Shown: positions 41,648-49,487 of the stretch, one piece after another
Layout of the letters: each line of letters begins with the position of its first letter
Position numbering within the stretch: the first letter of the stretch is position 1
Made by a program: the position numbers and the translations under genes
Assembly: GCF_003583925.1 (NCBI RefSeq)
Contig: NZ_QYCN01000003.1
Coordinates: 1-64,000 of the forward strand
DNA from: Hymenobacter rubripertinctus
Lineage (GTDB): Bacteria > Bacteroidota > Bacteroidia > Cytophagales > Hymenobacteraceae
Reading direction: 5' to 3'
Length of the DNA stretch: 64,000 nucleotides
The notes under the pieces: generated by a model
What the model saw: only the letters and a program-made list of their open reading frames with translations
The model's database searches: none
What the model was told of the DNA's origin: nothing

Positions 41648-42607
41648 CTACTTGGTCTTGCGGGCCATTACCTTCTCCACGGCGGCTACGATGGCCGTTT
41701 CGTTGAGGCCGTATTTCTCCATGAGCTGGTCGGGCGTGCCCGATTCGCCGAACGAGTCGTTGACGGCCACCATTTCCAGGGGCAAGGGCTCCTCGCGGGC
41801 CAGCAGCTGGGCGATGGAGTCGCCGAGGCCACCGTTCATCTGGTGCTCCTCGGCCGTTACCACGCAGCGCGTTTTGCGGGCCGATTCCAAAATCATCCGG
41901 GCATCGAGGGGCTTGATGGTGTGGATGTTGATGATTTCGGCATTGATGCCTTTGTCGGCCAGCAGCTTACCGGCCAGAATAGCCTTCCACACCAGGTGGC
42001 CGGTAGCGAAGATGCTCACGTCGGCACCCTCATTGAGCAACACGCCCTTGCCGATTTCGAACTGCTGGTCGGCGGGGGTGAAGTTGGGCACTACCGGGCG
42101 GCCGAAGCGCAGGTACACGGGGCCCTCGTAGTCGGCAATGGCCAGCGTGGCGGCTTTGGTCTGGTTGTAGTCGCAGGGGTTGATAACGCACATGTGGGGC
42201 AGCATCTTCATCAGCCCGATGTCTTCGAGAATCTGGTGGGTGGCGCCGTCCTCGCCCAGGGTGAGGCCGGCGTGGGAGGCGCAGATTTTCACGTTTTTGC
42301 CCGAGTAAGCAATGCTCTGCCGAATCTGGTCGTAGACGCGGCCGGTGCTGAAGTTGGCGAACGTGCCGGTAAACGGAATTTTGCCGCCAATGGTGAGGCC
42401 GGCCGCCAGGCCCATCATGTTGGCCTCGGCAATGCCCACCTGGAAGAACCGCTCGGGGAAGTCCTTCACGAAGGCGTCCATTTTAAGCGAGCCAATGAGG
42501 TCGGCGCAGAGGGCCACCACGTTGGGGTTGGTTTTGCCCAGCTCGTGCAGGCCGGCACCAAAGCCTGAGCGGGTATCCTTCGATTCGGTGTAGGGAAAGT
42601 CTTTCAT
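41648..42607 (-). CDS. Transketolase C-terminal subunit
   Basis: The pyrimidine-binding and C-terminal domains of transketolase as a separate 319-aa protein (TktB-like, TktN partner at 44407-45297). Motifs: DLIGSLKMDAF, FFQVGIAEANMMGLAAGL (conserved Glu for cofactor activation), SHAGLTLGEDGATHQ, and a C-terminal transketolase domain with VTAEEHQMNGGLGDSI. With its partner it transfers two-carbon units between sugar phosphates in the pentose phosphate pathway using thiamine diphosphate. Split transketolases are usual in Bacteroidota, but here the halves are separated by a VWA gene and two long palindromes. Confidence 0.9.
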   Translation of the reverse strand: MKDFPYTESKDTRSGFGAGLHELGKTNPNVVALCADLIGSLKMDAFVKDFPERFFQVGIAEANMMGLAAGLTIGGKIPFTGTFANFSTGRVYDQIRQSIAYSGKNVKICASHAGLTLGEDGATHQILEDIGLMKMLPHMCVINPCDYNQTKAATLAIADYEGPVYLRFGRPVVPNFTPADQQFEIGKGVLLNEGADVSIFATGHLVWKAILAGKLLADKGINAEIINIHTIKPLDARMILESARKTRCVVTAEEHQMNGGLGDSIAQLLAREEPLPLEMVAVNDSFGESGTPDQLMEKYGLNETAIVAAVEKVMARKTK

Positions 42608-42682
42608 TTTATGGGATGTTGGGGACGTAGGGTCTGAGGGACTGGGATTATTCTTATCTGAAAGAGCGGGTAAAAGTACGTG

Positions 42683-42824
42683 TCATGCTGAGCGCAGCCG
42701 GAGGCGAAGTCGAAGCATCTCTACCGCAGTAGTAATTTCTCTTTGACTAGCATTGCAACGAAGCGGTAGAGATGCTTCGACTTCGCTCCGTCCCTGGCTT
42801 GATGCGCCACATGCTCAGCATGAC
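42683..42824. repeat. Dispersed palindrome, GTCATGCTGAGC family, copy 1
   Basis: The outer arms GTCATGCTGAGC/GCTCAGCATGAC and inner arms GAAGTCGAAGCATCTCTACC with its complement make a long hairpin. The same words occur at 44281-44395. It occupies the gap between the transketolase and VWA genes. Confidence 0.75.
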
Positions 42825-42855
42825 GTTCTGTTTACTGATGTTTTTCCTCGCCACT

Positions 42856-44256
42856 TCATCTTCCGAACAAGCTAACCGAGCTGGTCTGGCCGGGTCGGAT
42901 GGTGAAGGTGCGTACATCGGTGAAGCGGCTGCCGGTGGCGGTGGCCGTGCGGAACACGAGGCGGTAGGCTCCCGGCTGCATCGGCAGGTTAATTTTGGAG
43001 CTGCCGCCCTCGGGCAGGTTGTACACCCAGGTCTGGGAATCGTCCTGGTTGAGGCGGTAGATGCTGCCGTAGCCCCTGTAGTCCGACACGATGTTGAGGA
43101 TGCCGGGCGCTTCGTAGGTCACGGCCGTTTCCTGGCCCTGCTTTATACTGATGCGCCGCACCTGCCGGGGCAAAGTCAGCAGCTCCACTTCGTAGTTGCC
43201 GGCCAGCAGCTTCTGCCGCGCCCCGAAGGGCAGGGCTACCACCGTGGCCGGGTTGCCGGCGGCCCGCACCACCGCCTGCACCCGCCCGTAGGGGTTGGGC
43301 GAAACGGCGGGGTTTTGCAGGTTCAGCGTGCCCTGGGGCGTTTGGTAGGTAAGCACGTTGGCCTTGCCCGGCCGGATGGGCAGGTTAGCCTGGCGCACCG
43401 GCGGCACGGTGTTAATCACCAGATCATAGCTCTGGAGGGCATCAATGTCGAGGGCGTCGGGCTGGCCTTTGGCGTCGCGGTAGTGCACGTAGTTGTACTC
43501 CGGCTGGTCCGTGACGTTGTTGAGAAAGGTCAGGTTGACATTCGATTCCAGGGGGCGGCCCCGCTCGTCGGTCAGGTTCACGGCCACGGTGGTTTTGGCC
43601 AGCGTCTGGGCCACTACGTCGTTGAGGATGGTGCGGAAGGTGCGCACGTCGGCCGCGTTGTAGTAGGTGCCCAGGCATTCCAGCTGCCGGCCAAACTCGC
43701 GCTCGGCCCCAATCCCAATCACGAAGGGCTTGAGAAATACCCGCTTCCGCTGCAGGGCCAGCGAAGTCGCGCACGGGTCGCCCTTACACGATTCGAGGCC
43801 GTCGGTAATCAGAATCAGCACGTTGCGGGCCGATTTATCGGCCGGAAAATCCTGGGCCGATTGCAGCAGCGAGTACGTGATGGGCGTGTTGCCCCGGGGC
43901 TCGATGGTGTTGAGCTTGGCCTTGATGGCCCCCGCGTTTTTGGGCGCGAAGGGCACTTCCAGCCGCGAGTCCTCGCAGTTGTTCTCGGCCTTGTCGTGCT
44001 GGTGGCCGTAGGCCCGCAGCGCCAGCTCCAGGTGGGGGTAGGCGTTGAGGGAGTCGGCCATTTTGGCCAGCAGTTGCTTGGCCACCTCCATCCGCGGCCG
44101 GCCTTCCCAGGGCGCCTGCATCGAGCCCGAGGCATCGAGCAGAAACAGGATGCGGGTGGTTTTGGGCTGGGTGGCGGGCGTGGCGTTCTGGGCATGGCAG
44201 TTCCCGGGTAGCAACGCTACCAGCAACAAGCCCAGAAATGCCAGCCACTGCCGCAT
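42856..44256 (-). CDS. Secreted von Willebrand factor A domain protein (466 aa)
   Basis: A signal peptide (MRQWLAFLGLLLVALLPGNC, possibly a lipoprotein with Cys20) is followed by a VWA domain starting near residue 35. The metal-ion-dependent adhesion site is DASGS at 41-45, with TPIT and ITDGLESC completing it. The C-terminal 230 residues hold three or so beta-sandwich units (LTDERGRPLESNV; GILNIVSDYRGYG; GAYRLVFRTATATG). It probably acts on the cell surface or in the periplasm as a calcium- or ligand-binding protein. Its place between the two transketolase subunit genes, on the same strand, is unusual. Confidence 0.85.
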   Translation of the reverse strand: MRQWLAFLGLLLVALLPGNCHAQNATPATQPKTTRILFLLDASGSMQAPWEGRPRMEVAKQLLAKMADSLNAYPHLELALRAYGHQHDKAENNCEDSRLEVPFAPKNAGAIKAKLNTIEPRGNTPITYSLLQSAQDFPADKSARNVLILITDGLESCKGDPCATSLALQRKRVFLKPFVIGIGAEREFGRQLECLGTYYNAADVRTFRTILNDVVAQTLAKTTVAVNLTDERGRPLESNVNLTFLNNVTDQPEYNYVHYRDAKGQPDALDIDALQSYDLVINTVPPVRQANLPIRPGKANVLTYQTPQGTLNLQNPAVSPNPYGRVQAVVRAAGNPATVVALPFGARQKLLAGNYEVELLTLPRQVRRISIKQGQETAVTYEAPGILNIVSDYRGYGSIYRLNQDDSQTWVYNLPEGGSSKINLPMQPGAYRLVFRTATATGSRFTDVRTFTIRPGQTSSVSLFGR

Positions 44257-44280
44257 GTTTGGATGAGAAGTCAGATAGTA

Positions 44281-44395
44281 AGAGAACGTCATGCTGAGCG
44301 GAGTCGAAGCATCTCTACCGCCATGCTAATTCCACCTGATTGCAACGAGGCGGTAGAGGTGCTTCGACTCCGCTGCGCTCAGCATGACGTTCTCT
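44281..44395. repeat. Dispersed palindrome, GTCATGCTGAGC family, copy 2
   Basis: The whole element is one inverted repeat: AGAGAACGTCATGCTGAGCG at 44281-44300 pairs with the end of the element, and GCATCTCTACCGCC pairs with GGCGGTAGAGGTGC inside. It is shorter and cleaner than copy 1. It lies between the transketolase N-subunit and the VWA gene. Confidence 0.8.
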
Positions 44396-44406
44396 TACCG
44401 CTGTGA

Positions 44407-45297
44407 TTAGTAGTCCGACGCCTTTTCCACTTCCAGCTGCTTGAGGGCGGTGGCCAGCTGCTCGTCGTTCGGCGCCACGCCGTGCCACTTGTGGGAGCCC
44501 ATCATGAAGTCGACGCCGAAGCCCATCTGGGTATCCATGAGCACCATCACGGGCACGCCCTGGCCGAGCAGGCCCTGGCCTTCCTTGATGGTGGCGAGCA
44601 GGGTTTCAAACTGGTTACCGTCGGTTTCGAGCACGCGCCAGCCGAAGGCCTCGAACTTGGCGCGCAGGTCGCCGAGGCCGCCGATTTTGTCGGTGGGGCC
44701 GTCAATCTGCTGGCCGTTGCGGTCGACGAAAGCCATCAGGTTATCCACTTTGTGGTGGGGGGCGTAGAGGGCCGCTTCCCAGATCTGGCCTTCTTCCAGC
44801 TCGCCGTCGCCCATGAGCACGAACACCGTGCTTTGGTCGCCGTTGAGCTTTTTGGCCTGGGCTGCGCCGGTAGCCACGCTCAAGCCCTGGCCGAGCGAGC
44901 CGGAGGCAATGCGGATGCCGGGCAAATGCTCGTGCGTGGCAGGGTGGCCCTGGAGGCGCGAGTTCAGCTTGCGGAACGTAGCCAGCTCGCTTACCGGGAA
45001 GTAGCCCGAGCGGGCCAGCACCGAGTAGAACACCGGCGAAATGTGGCCGTTCGAGAGGAAGAACAGATCCTGGCCGATACCATTCATGTCGAACGGCTCG
45101 GGCGTGTGCTGCATCACCTTAAAGTAGAGCGACACGAGCAGCTCGGTGCAGCCCAGAGAGCCGCCGGGGTGGCCCGAGTTCACGGCGTGCACCATGCGCA
45201 CGATGTCGCGGCGCACCTGGGTGGCAATCTGCTGCAATTCGGCTACCGATTTGGTGGCTTCGGGGGCGTGGGTTTCGGAGGCGGTCGACTGGGCCAT
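44407..45297 (-). CDS. Transketolase N-terminal subunit
   Basis: The thiamine-diphosphate-binding half, 296 aa. Motifs: AVNSGHPGGSLGCTELL, FFLSNGHISPVFY, ASGSLGQGLSVATGAA, and the cofactor motif MGDGELEEGQIWEAA ending in the usual Asn-rich loop (VDRNGQQIDG). The start ATG at 45297 is chosen because the frame upstream of it is not conserved and a TACCTTTG box lies 30 bases before it. It pairs with the C-terminal subunit downstream. Confidence 0.92.
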   Translation of the reverse strand: MAQSTASETHAPEATKSVAELQQIATQVRRDIVRMVHAVNSGHPGGSLGCTELLVSLYFKVMQHTPEPFDMNGIGQDLFFLSNGHISPVFYSVLARSGYFPVSELATFRKLNSRLQGHPATHEHLPGIRIASGSLGQGLSVATGAAQAKKLNGDQSTVFVLMGDGELEEGQIWEAALYAPHHKVDNLMAFVDRNGQQIDGPTDKIGGLGDLRAKFEAFGWRVLETDGNQFETLLATIKEGQGLLGQGVPVMVLMDTQMGFGVDFMMGSHKWHGVAPNDEQLATALKQLEVEKASDY

Positions 45298-45325
45298 GCG
45301 GTAGGTTAGGAGTTTGGTAGGATGA

Positions 45326-45333
45326 CAAAGGTA
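45326..45333 (-). promoter_or_regulatory. TACCTTTG, candidate -7 box for transketolase
   Basis: A TAnnTTTG match on the minus strand, 29-36 bases before the ATG at 45297. Confidence 0.45.
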
Positions 45334-45377
45334 AGCACCCCTTTTTTGGAGCTGCCAGTTAATATAGGCTTCATGAA

Positions 45378-45465
45378 GTAGGGTGCGGGGCTTGTCGCCG
45401 CCCGCCGTTGAACGACTCGTACGGCCACTGTTCAATGGCGGGCGGCGACAAGCCCCGCACCCTAC
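45378..45465. repeat. 36-bp-arm palindrome (GTAGGGTGCGGGGCTTG family)
   Basis: GTAGGGTGCGGGGCTTGTCG at 45378 begins a 36-base arm that pairs with 45430-45465 with one mismatch, loop of 16 bases. It sits between bcp and the transketolase gene. The very high stem stability and family-like words suggest a small non-autonomous mobile palindrome. Confidence 0.75.
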
Positions 45466-45552
45466 TTTGCTTTGCGCAGGGTATAGCTATCGGCTGACAG
45501 CTAAAAACAGGGTGTAAAAAAGCCCCGCCGGAAGGCGGGGCTCCTGAAGCCC

Positions 45553-46002
45553 TTACAGCAGCTGAGCCGCGTGGTTCTTGGTATCGACTTTGGTGATGAG
45601 CTTCTCGATTTTTCCCGTCTCATCAATCAGAAACGTGTAGCGCATGGTGCCCATGTACTTGCGGCCGTACATGGATTTCTCCTGCCACACGCCATAGTCC
45701 TGCACCAGCTTTTTTTCCTCATCCACGAGCAGGGGGAAGGGGAGCTCGTGCTGGGCGATGAATTTCTGGTGGGATTTGGCCGAATCGATGCTCACGCCCA
45801 GCACCTTAATGCCGGCCGCCAGCAGCTGCTGGTAATGGTCGCGCAGGTCGCAGGCCTGGGCCGTGCAGCCGCTGGTGCTGTCCTTGGGGTAGAAGTAGAG
45901 CGCTACTTTGCGGCCCTGGTAATCGGAAAGGCGGTGGAGGGTGCCGTTCTGGTCGGGCGCTGCGAAGGCCGGAGCCTGCTCGCCTGCTTGGGGTACTGCC
46001 AT
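45553..46002 (-). CDS. bcp: Thioredoxin-dependent thiol peroxidase (Bcp/PrxQ)
   Basis: A 149-aa peroxiredoxin. The peroxidatic Cys46 and resolving Cys51 are in FYPKDSTSGCTAQACDLRD, the atypical two-Cys arrangement of Bcp. The C-terminal block has YGVWQEKSMYGRKYMGTMR and FLIDETGKIEKL. It reduces peroxides with thioredoxin in the cytosol. The ATG at 46002 begins MAVPQAGEQAP. The reading frame is open upstream all the way into a lipocalin, so a fused product could also be made. Confidence 0.9.
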   Translation of the reverse strand: MAVPQAGEQAPAFAAPDQNGTLHRLSDYQGRKVALYFYPKDSTSGCTAQACDLRDHYQQLLAAGIKVLGVSIDSAKSHQKFIAQHELPFPLLVDEEKKLVQDYGVWQEKSMYGRKYMGTMRYTFLIDETGKIEKLITKVDTKNHAAQLL

Positions 46003-46719
46003 GCCCCGAAGGTAAGGTGAAATGGTGAGGTGGGAAAATGAGGAGGTAACCGAAATAGCAAGACCGTCATTCCGAGCGCAGTCGAGGAATCTCGCGTGCT
46101 GACGTTGTAATGGTAACCAGCTAGTTTCGCGTGCTGATGCTACTATGGCAACCTGACTCGGCTGCGGCGTATAAATCAGCTGCTCCACCGGGAAGCCCAG
46201 CTCCCGGCCGCGGGCTACCAGCTGGTCGCGGAGGGCGCGCTCCATGTGAGGGGTACGGCTCAGAATCCAGAGGTTTTTGCGGCCCGGCTCGCCCACCAGG
46301 GCATGGCGGTAGCCGGCGTGGTCGAGGGCCAGAATCCAGTAGTTGCCCTCGAAGGGCCAGAAAAACTGCACCTTGAGGCGGGCGTTGCTGGCGTCGAGGG
46401 CGCGGGCGGTGGCCCGGGCCGTGGTGGCGGGGCCGCCGAGGCGGCCCTGGTGGCAGGTGTTGAGCACGCTCACCCGGCCATCGGGGCGCAGTGTGTACTC
46501 GGCCGTTACGTGCTGGCAGCCTTTCTCGAAGCGGGTGGGCAGGCGGGCCACCTCGTACCAGAGGCCGGCGTAGCGGTGCAAGTCCACGTGGGCCACGGTG
46601 GGCAGCTCGGCCTGCATGCTGCGGCGGGCGTAGGCGTAGGCCGCTACGCCGGTGGTAACCACGGCGGCGGCGGCGGCCAGCAGCACCGGCTGGCGGCGTT
46701 TGAGCAGATTGTTGGGCAT
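45553..46719 (-). CDS. Lipocalin-domain frame reading through into bcp (388 aa)
   Basis: From the ATG at 46719 comes an N-terminal membrane helix (VLLAAAAAVVTTGVAAYAYA) and a Blc-type lipocalin: VDLHRYAGLWYEVARLPTRFEKGC, the NTCHQG segment, and FWPFEGNYWILALDHAGYRHALVG, with WILSRTPHM and LGFPVEQLIYTPQP at the end. Outer-membrane lipocalins of this type bind lipids. Where the stop should be (about 46165), a repeat-like segment has entered and the frame continues 55 residues to the start of Bcp without a stop. Either the repeat removed the stop and made a real fusion, or there is a sequencing or indel error. Confidence 0.6.
   Translation of the reverse strand: MPNNLLKRRQPVLLAAAAAVVTTGVAAYAYARRSMQAELPTVAHVDLHRYAGLWYEVARLPTRFEKGCQHVTAEYTLRPDGRVSVLNTCHQGRLGGPATTARATARALDASNARLKVQFFWPFEGNYWILALDHAGYRHALVGEPGRKNLWILSRTPHMERALRDQLVARGRELGFPVEQLIYTPQPSQVAIVASARETSWLPLQRQHARFLDCARNDGLAISVTSSFSHLTISPYLRGMAVPQAGEQAPAFAAPDQNGTLHRLSDYQGRKVALYFYPKDSTSGCTAQACDLRDHYQQLLAAGIKVLGVSIDSAKSHQKFIAQHELPFPLLVDEEKKLVQDYGVWQEKSMYGRKYMGTMRYTFLIDETGKIEKLITKVDTKNHAAQLL
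46062..46153. repeat. Repeat segment at the lipocalin/bcp junction
   Basis: GTCATTCCGAGCGCAGTCGAGGAATCTCGC resembles half of the dispersed palindrome family, followed by two 26-base copies starting CGCGTGCTGA at 46093 and 46128 (period 35). It lies exactly where the lipocalin frame loses its stop. Confidence 0.6.
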
Positions 46720-47114
46720 GGGAAGGAGGGAAATAAGGGTGCCGAAAAAATAGCCGGTCCTACTGCTTACGGGCGGGTGGTGCAGGCAGGCTGGCCCGGT
46801 ACCCGCGTTGCGGGGCAAACCAGGTAGAAATACGGGGCAGCGCGAAAAGGGTATTTCTACGCTAAGAGCGGCCCGCCCAATAGGCGTGCTTTGCCCAGGT
46901 ATTCCTCGTGGCCCAACCGGCAGCAAGCTGCCGGAATAGCCGGCTTAGTTGGCCGACCAGCGCTGCGGCGCAGCTTGCCCGGCGGCGGTGCCCCTGTTGC
47001 GGGTAGGCGGCCTCAATAGTTTGGGGTACCTTGGGCCAGGGAGTTACCTCCCGCTCATTGCTTGCCTCCCGCGCGCTTCCCCATCATCACATTCACCTTA
47101 CTTGCCTTATTGCC
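46720..47114. other. Gene-free divergent spacer
   Basis: About 395 bases between the lipocalin and the 241-aa gene. It contains a CCGGCAG/CTGCCGG hairpin at 46917-46934 and no convincing gene. Promoters for both flanking genes should lie here, but no perfect TAnnTTTG box was found. Confidence 0.4.
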
Positions 47115-47840
47115 ATGAACGAATTGTCTGGGTTGGAAACCATTTCACAGGAAGAGTTTGACCGGTATGCGGCCAAATGGCTGCACGTGCTGACCAAGCG
47201 CAGCTCCGGCGACCTGCAACAGTGCTTCCTGGGCGCCAACGAGGTGCGGATGCCCTACGTGAGTTTCCCGATTGAGCATATCGGGTGGCTGATATCGACG
47301 GTGGGAAGCCACCATATTGAGGCGCGTTTTCTGGTGATGAGCGACGGGAATGATCAGAAAGACCGCTTCGTGCTGGCCCTGTACGCGGTGGACGCGCGCG
47401 GCATCCGGATTTCGGCCTACTACCTGGCCAAACCCCCGAAGCCGGCCCAGCTGGGCGCAGACAACGCGGCCGATATGAATACAGTGGCCGAGCAGGTGCC
47501 CCATTATATGGTGAAAAAGTGGCTGGAATACTGGAACGAGGCCGGCGAGCTCACGCCCGAAATGTTCGTCAACAGCTACGGTTTGCTCCAGGGCTACACC
47601 TTCTCGGTGGATGATTTCATGAAACCGCTGTTCAACTCCCAGCCTTTCGGGGCCCAGGAGCTGCGGGTGGGTTTAGGCCTGCACAAGTACTTCTCGGCCC
47701 TGCATTACTCGAAGCCCACCTACACGTTCGGGCTGGTGCTGCGCCTCTACAAACCCGCCACGCCGGGCGAGGCGGGCGCAGTAGAAACCAGCAGTGAGCC
47801 CTTCTACGATATGTCGACGCCCTGCCCTCCCGGTTTCTAA
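47115..47840 (+). CDS. Hypothetical protein (241 aa)
   Basis: No family is recognised. Soluble, mixed alpha/beta, no signal. Starts MNELSGLETISQEEFDRYA at 47115. Notable patterns are a conserved-looking YYLAKPPKPAQLGADNAADM stretch, HYMVKKWLEYWNEAG, and a C-terminal STPCPPGF. It precedes a two-component operon by 156 bases on the same strand, but a shared transcript is not evident. Confidence 0.65.
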   Translation: MNELSGLETISQEEFDRYAAKWLHVLTKRSSGDLQQCFLGANEVRMPYVSFPIEHIGWLISTVGSHHIEARFLVMSDGNDQKDRFVLALYAVDARGIRISAYYLAKPPKPAQLGADNAADMNTVAEQVPHYMVKKWLEYWNEAGELTPEMFVNSYGLLQGYTFSVDDFMKPLFNSQPFGAQELRVGLGLHKYFSALHYSKPTYTFGLVLRLYKPATPGEAGAVETSSEPFYDMSTPCPPGF

Positions 47841-47996
47841 AGTGCCGGCTAGTCGTCTGCTCGTACTCCTTCGCGTTCGGCCCGCTGCTCCCTTTGGTGG
47901 GAGGAGTGTGCCGAACGTGCTGGTTGCGGCCCCGTGCTGCACCCGCCGCCCGGCTCATCAGTCCTGCTGCTAGAAAAACGCCTATTGCTTAGTTGA

Positions 47997-48659
47997 ATGG
48001 ATACATTCGTGCATCTGCCCCTCCAGCAGATTTTGATGCGCCTGACCCTGGTGCCGGTATTCGCGGCCAGCATTATCGGGCTGGTTCACTTTCGCCACCT
48101 GCCCGCCAACCTGCGCTACCTGGCGGCGGGCGTGGCCTTTTTCCTGCTGCCGATGGGCGTCCTCGGGCTGGTGCTGCTGCTGTTGCAGCGCAACAACCTG
48201 TTTTTGATGCCCATTTACACGGTAGGGGAGCTGCTGATCCTCGGGCTGGTCTACCAGGCTACTATGCAGTCCCGGTTGTTCACGCGCCTCATGCTGGCCC
48301 TGATTATCGGCTTTATCGGCTACCTCGTGCTCGATAGTATGGGGGTGCAGGCCCTGACCCGGTTCCGGCCGGGCCAGCAGGTGATCCAGAGCGTGCTGAT
48401 TCTGCTCATGGTGGGGTTCTACTTCCGCCGCCTGCTGCACGAGCTGCAGGTGCGCCGCCTGTGGCAGGAGCCCATGTTCTGGGTGTCGGCGGGCCTGTGC
48501 ATCTACTTTCTGGGCTACCTCCAGATTGCCTTGTTCAGCAACTACCTGCTGCGCTATTCCCGGCAGCTGAACATGAACATCTGGGCCGTGCATTCCCTGC
48601 TGTTTATCGTCTTGTACCTCTGTTACTGCCGGGCATTATGGGCTCCCCCGAAGAGGTAA
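47997..48659 (+). CDS. Seven-helix membrane sensor-like protein (220 aa)
   Basis: Six to seven transmembrane helices spaced along the protein (for example IIGLVHFRHLPANLRYLAAGV as a loop, FFLLPMGVLGLVLLLL, LLILGLVYQATM, LMLALIIGFIGYLVL, VSAGLCIYFLGYLQIALF). The design is like the sensor part of 7TM-type histidine kinases. Its end overlaps the kinase gene by 22 bases, so the two are made together and probably form a split receptor, with the ligand unknown. Confidence 0.75.
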   Translation: MDTFVHLPLQQILMRLTLVPVFAASIIGLVHFRHLPANLRYLAAGVAFFLLPMGVLGLVLLLLQRNNLFLMPIYTVGELLILGLVYQATMQSRLFTRLMLALIIGFIGYLVLDSMGVQALTRFRPGQQVIQSVLILLMVGFYFRRLLHELQVRRLWQEPMFWVSAGLCIYFLGYLQIALFSNYLLRYSRQLNMNIWAVHSLLFIVLYLCYCRALWAPPKR

Positions 48660-49483
48660 CCTTTGGTCAGCTGCTCTACGGGGGCATTGCCTTTATGCTG
48701 CTGGCGGGCGGCGGGCTGCTCGCATTTCTGATGGTGTACCAGAAGCGCCTGTTGCAGCAGCAGCTGCGCCTGCGTACCGTGGAGGCCGCCCATCAGCAGG
48801 AGCTGCTGCTGGCCCAGCAGGAGCTGTTGGTGGCCGTAATTGCCGCCCAGGAAGGCGAGCGGGAGTACATTGGGCAGGAGCTGCACGACGGAATCGGCTC
48901 CACCTTATCCACGGCCAAGCTGCTGCTTTACCGGCTGGGCAAGAACCCGTCGCCGGAGGAGTTCACCCGGCTGCTGGCCCTGATTCAGGAGGTGATGACC
49001 AACGCCGTGCAGGAGGTGCGCGGTATTTCGCACAGCCTCTACCCGGCCGTGCTGGCCCGGTTCGGGCTGGCCGAAGCCATTCAGCACCTGACGGACGTGT
49101 GCAACGAAACCGGCAAAGTGCCCATCACCCTCACGCTGGGCTACTACCAATCCCTGGACCTGGCCCGGGAGCTGGCCCTCTACCGCATCTGCCAGGAACT
49201 GGTAGCCAATGCCCTCCGGCACGCCCGGGGCGCTACCCGCCTGGCCGTGCGCCTGGGGCAGGAGGGCACCGTGCTGAGGCTGGAAGTGGAGGATGATGGC
49301 TGCGGATTCCGCCCGCCGCCGCCGCTGCCGTCCGCTGGCGGCTCGCCCGCTTCGTTTGGCAACGGTCTGCGTAATATTGCCGTGCGGGTCCGGATGCTGC
49401 ACGCGTGCATGCACCACGGCCCTGAGACGGGTCCCGGAACCCGCATCACCATCGAACTGAGTGTCGCCGCCCCCCACCCGTAA
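48638..49483 (+). CDS. Sensor histidine kinase, NarX/DesK type (281 aa)
   Basis: One N-terminal membrane helix (about 12-34), a helical linker (QQELLLAQQELLVAV), then the HisKA_3 box EREYIGQELHDGIGSTLS with phospho-acceptor His83. A HATPase domain follows with the N-box (ELVANALRHARGA), a G1 box (VEDDGCGF) and a G2 region (FGNGLRNIAVRVRMLHA). It phosphorylates itself and then the NarL-type regulator encoded next. The start ATG at 48638 lies inside the preceding gene. Its short N-terminus supports use of the upstream membrane protein as receptor. Confidence 0.88.
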   Translation: MGSPEEVTFGQLLYGGIAFMLLAGGGLLAFLMVYQKRLLQQQLRLRTVEAAHQQELLLAQQELLVAVIAAQEGEREYIGQELHDGIGSTLSTAKLLLYRLGKNPSPEEFTRLLALIQEVMTNAVQEVRGISHSLYPAVLARFGLAEAIQHLTDVCNETGKVPITLTLGYYQSLDLARELALYRICQELVANALRHARGATRLAVRLGQEGTVLRLEVEDDGCGFRPPPPLPSAGGSPASFGNGLRNIAVRVRMLHACMHHGPETGPGTRITIELSVAAPHP

Positions 49484-49487
49484 CGCC

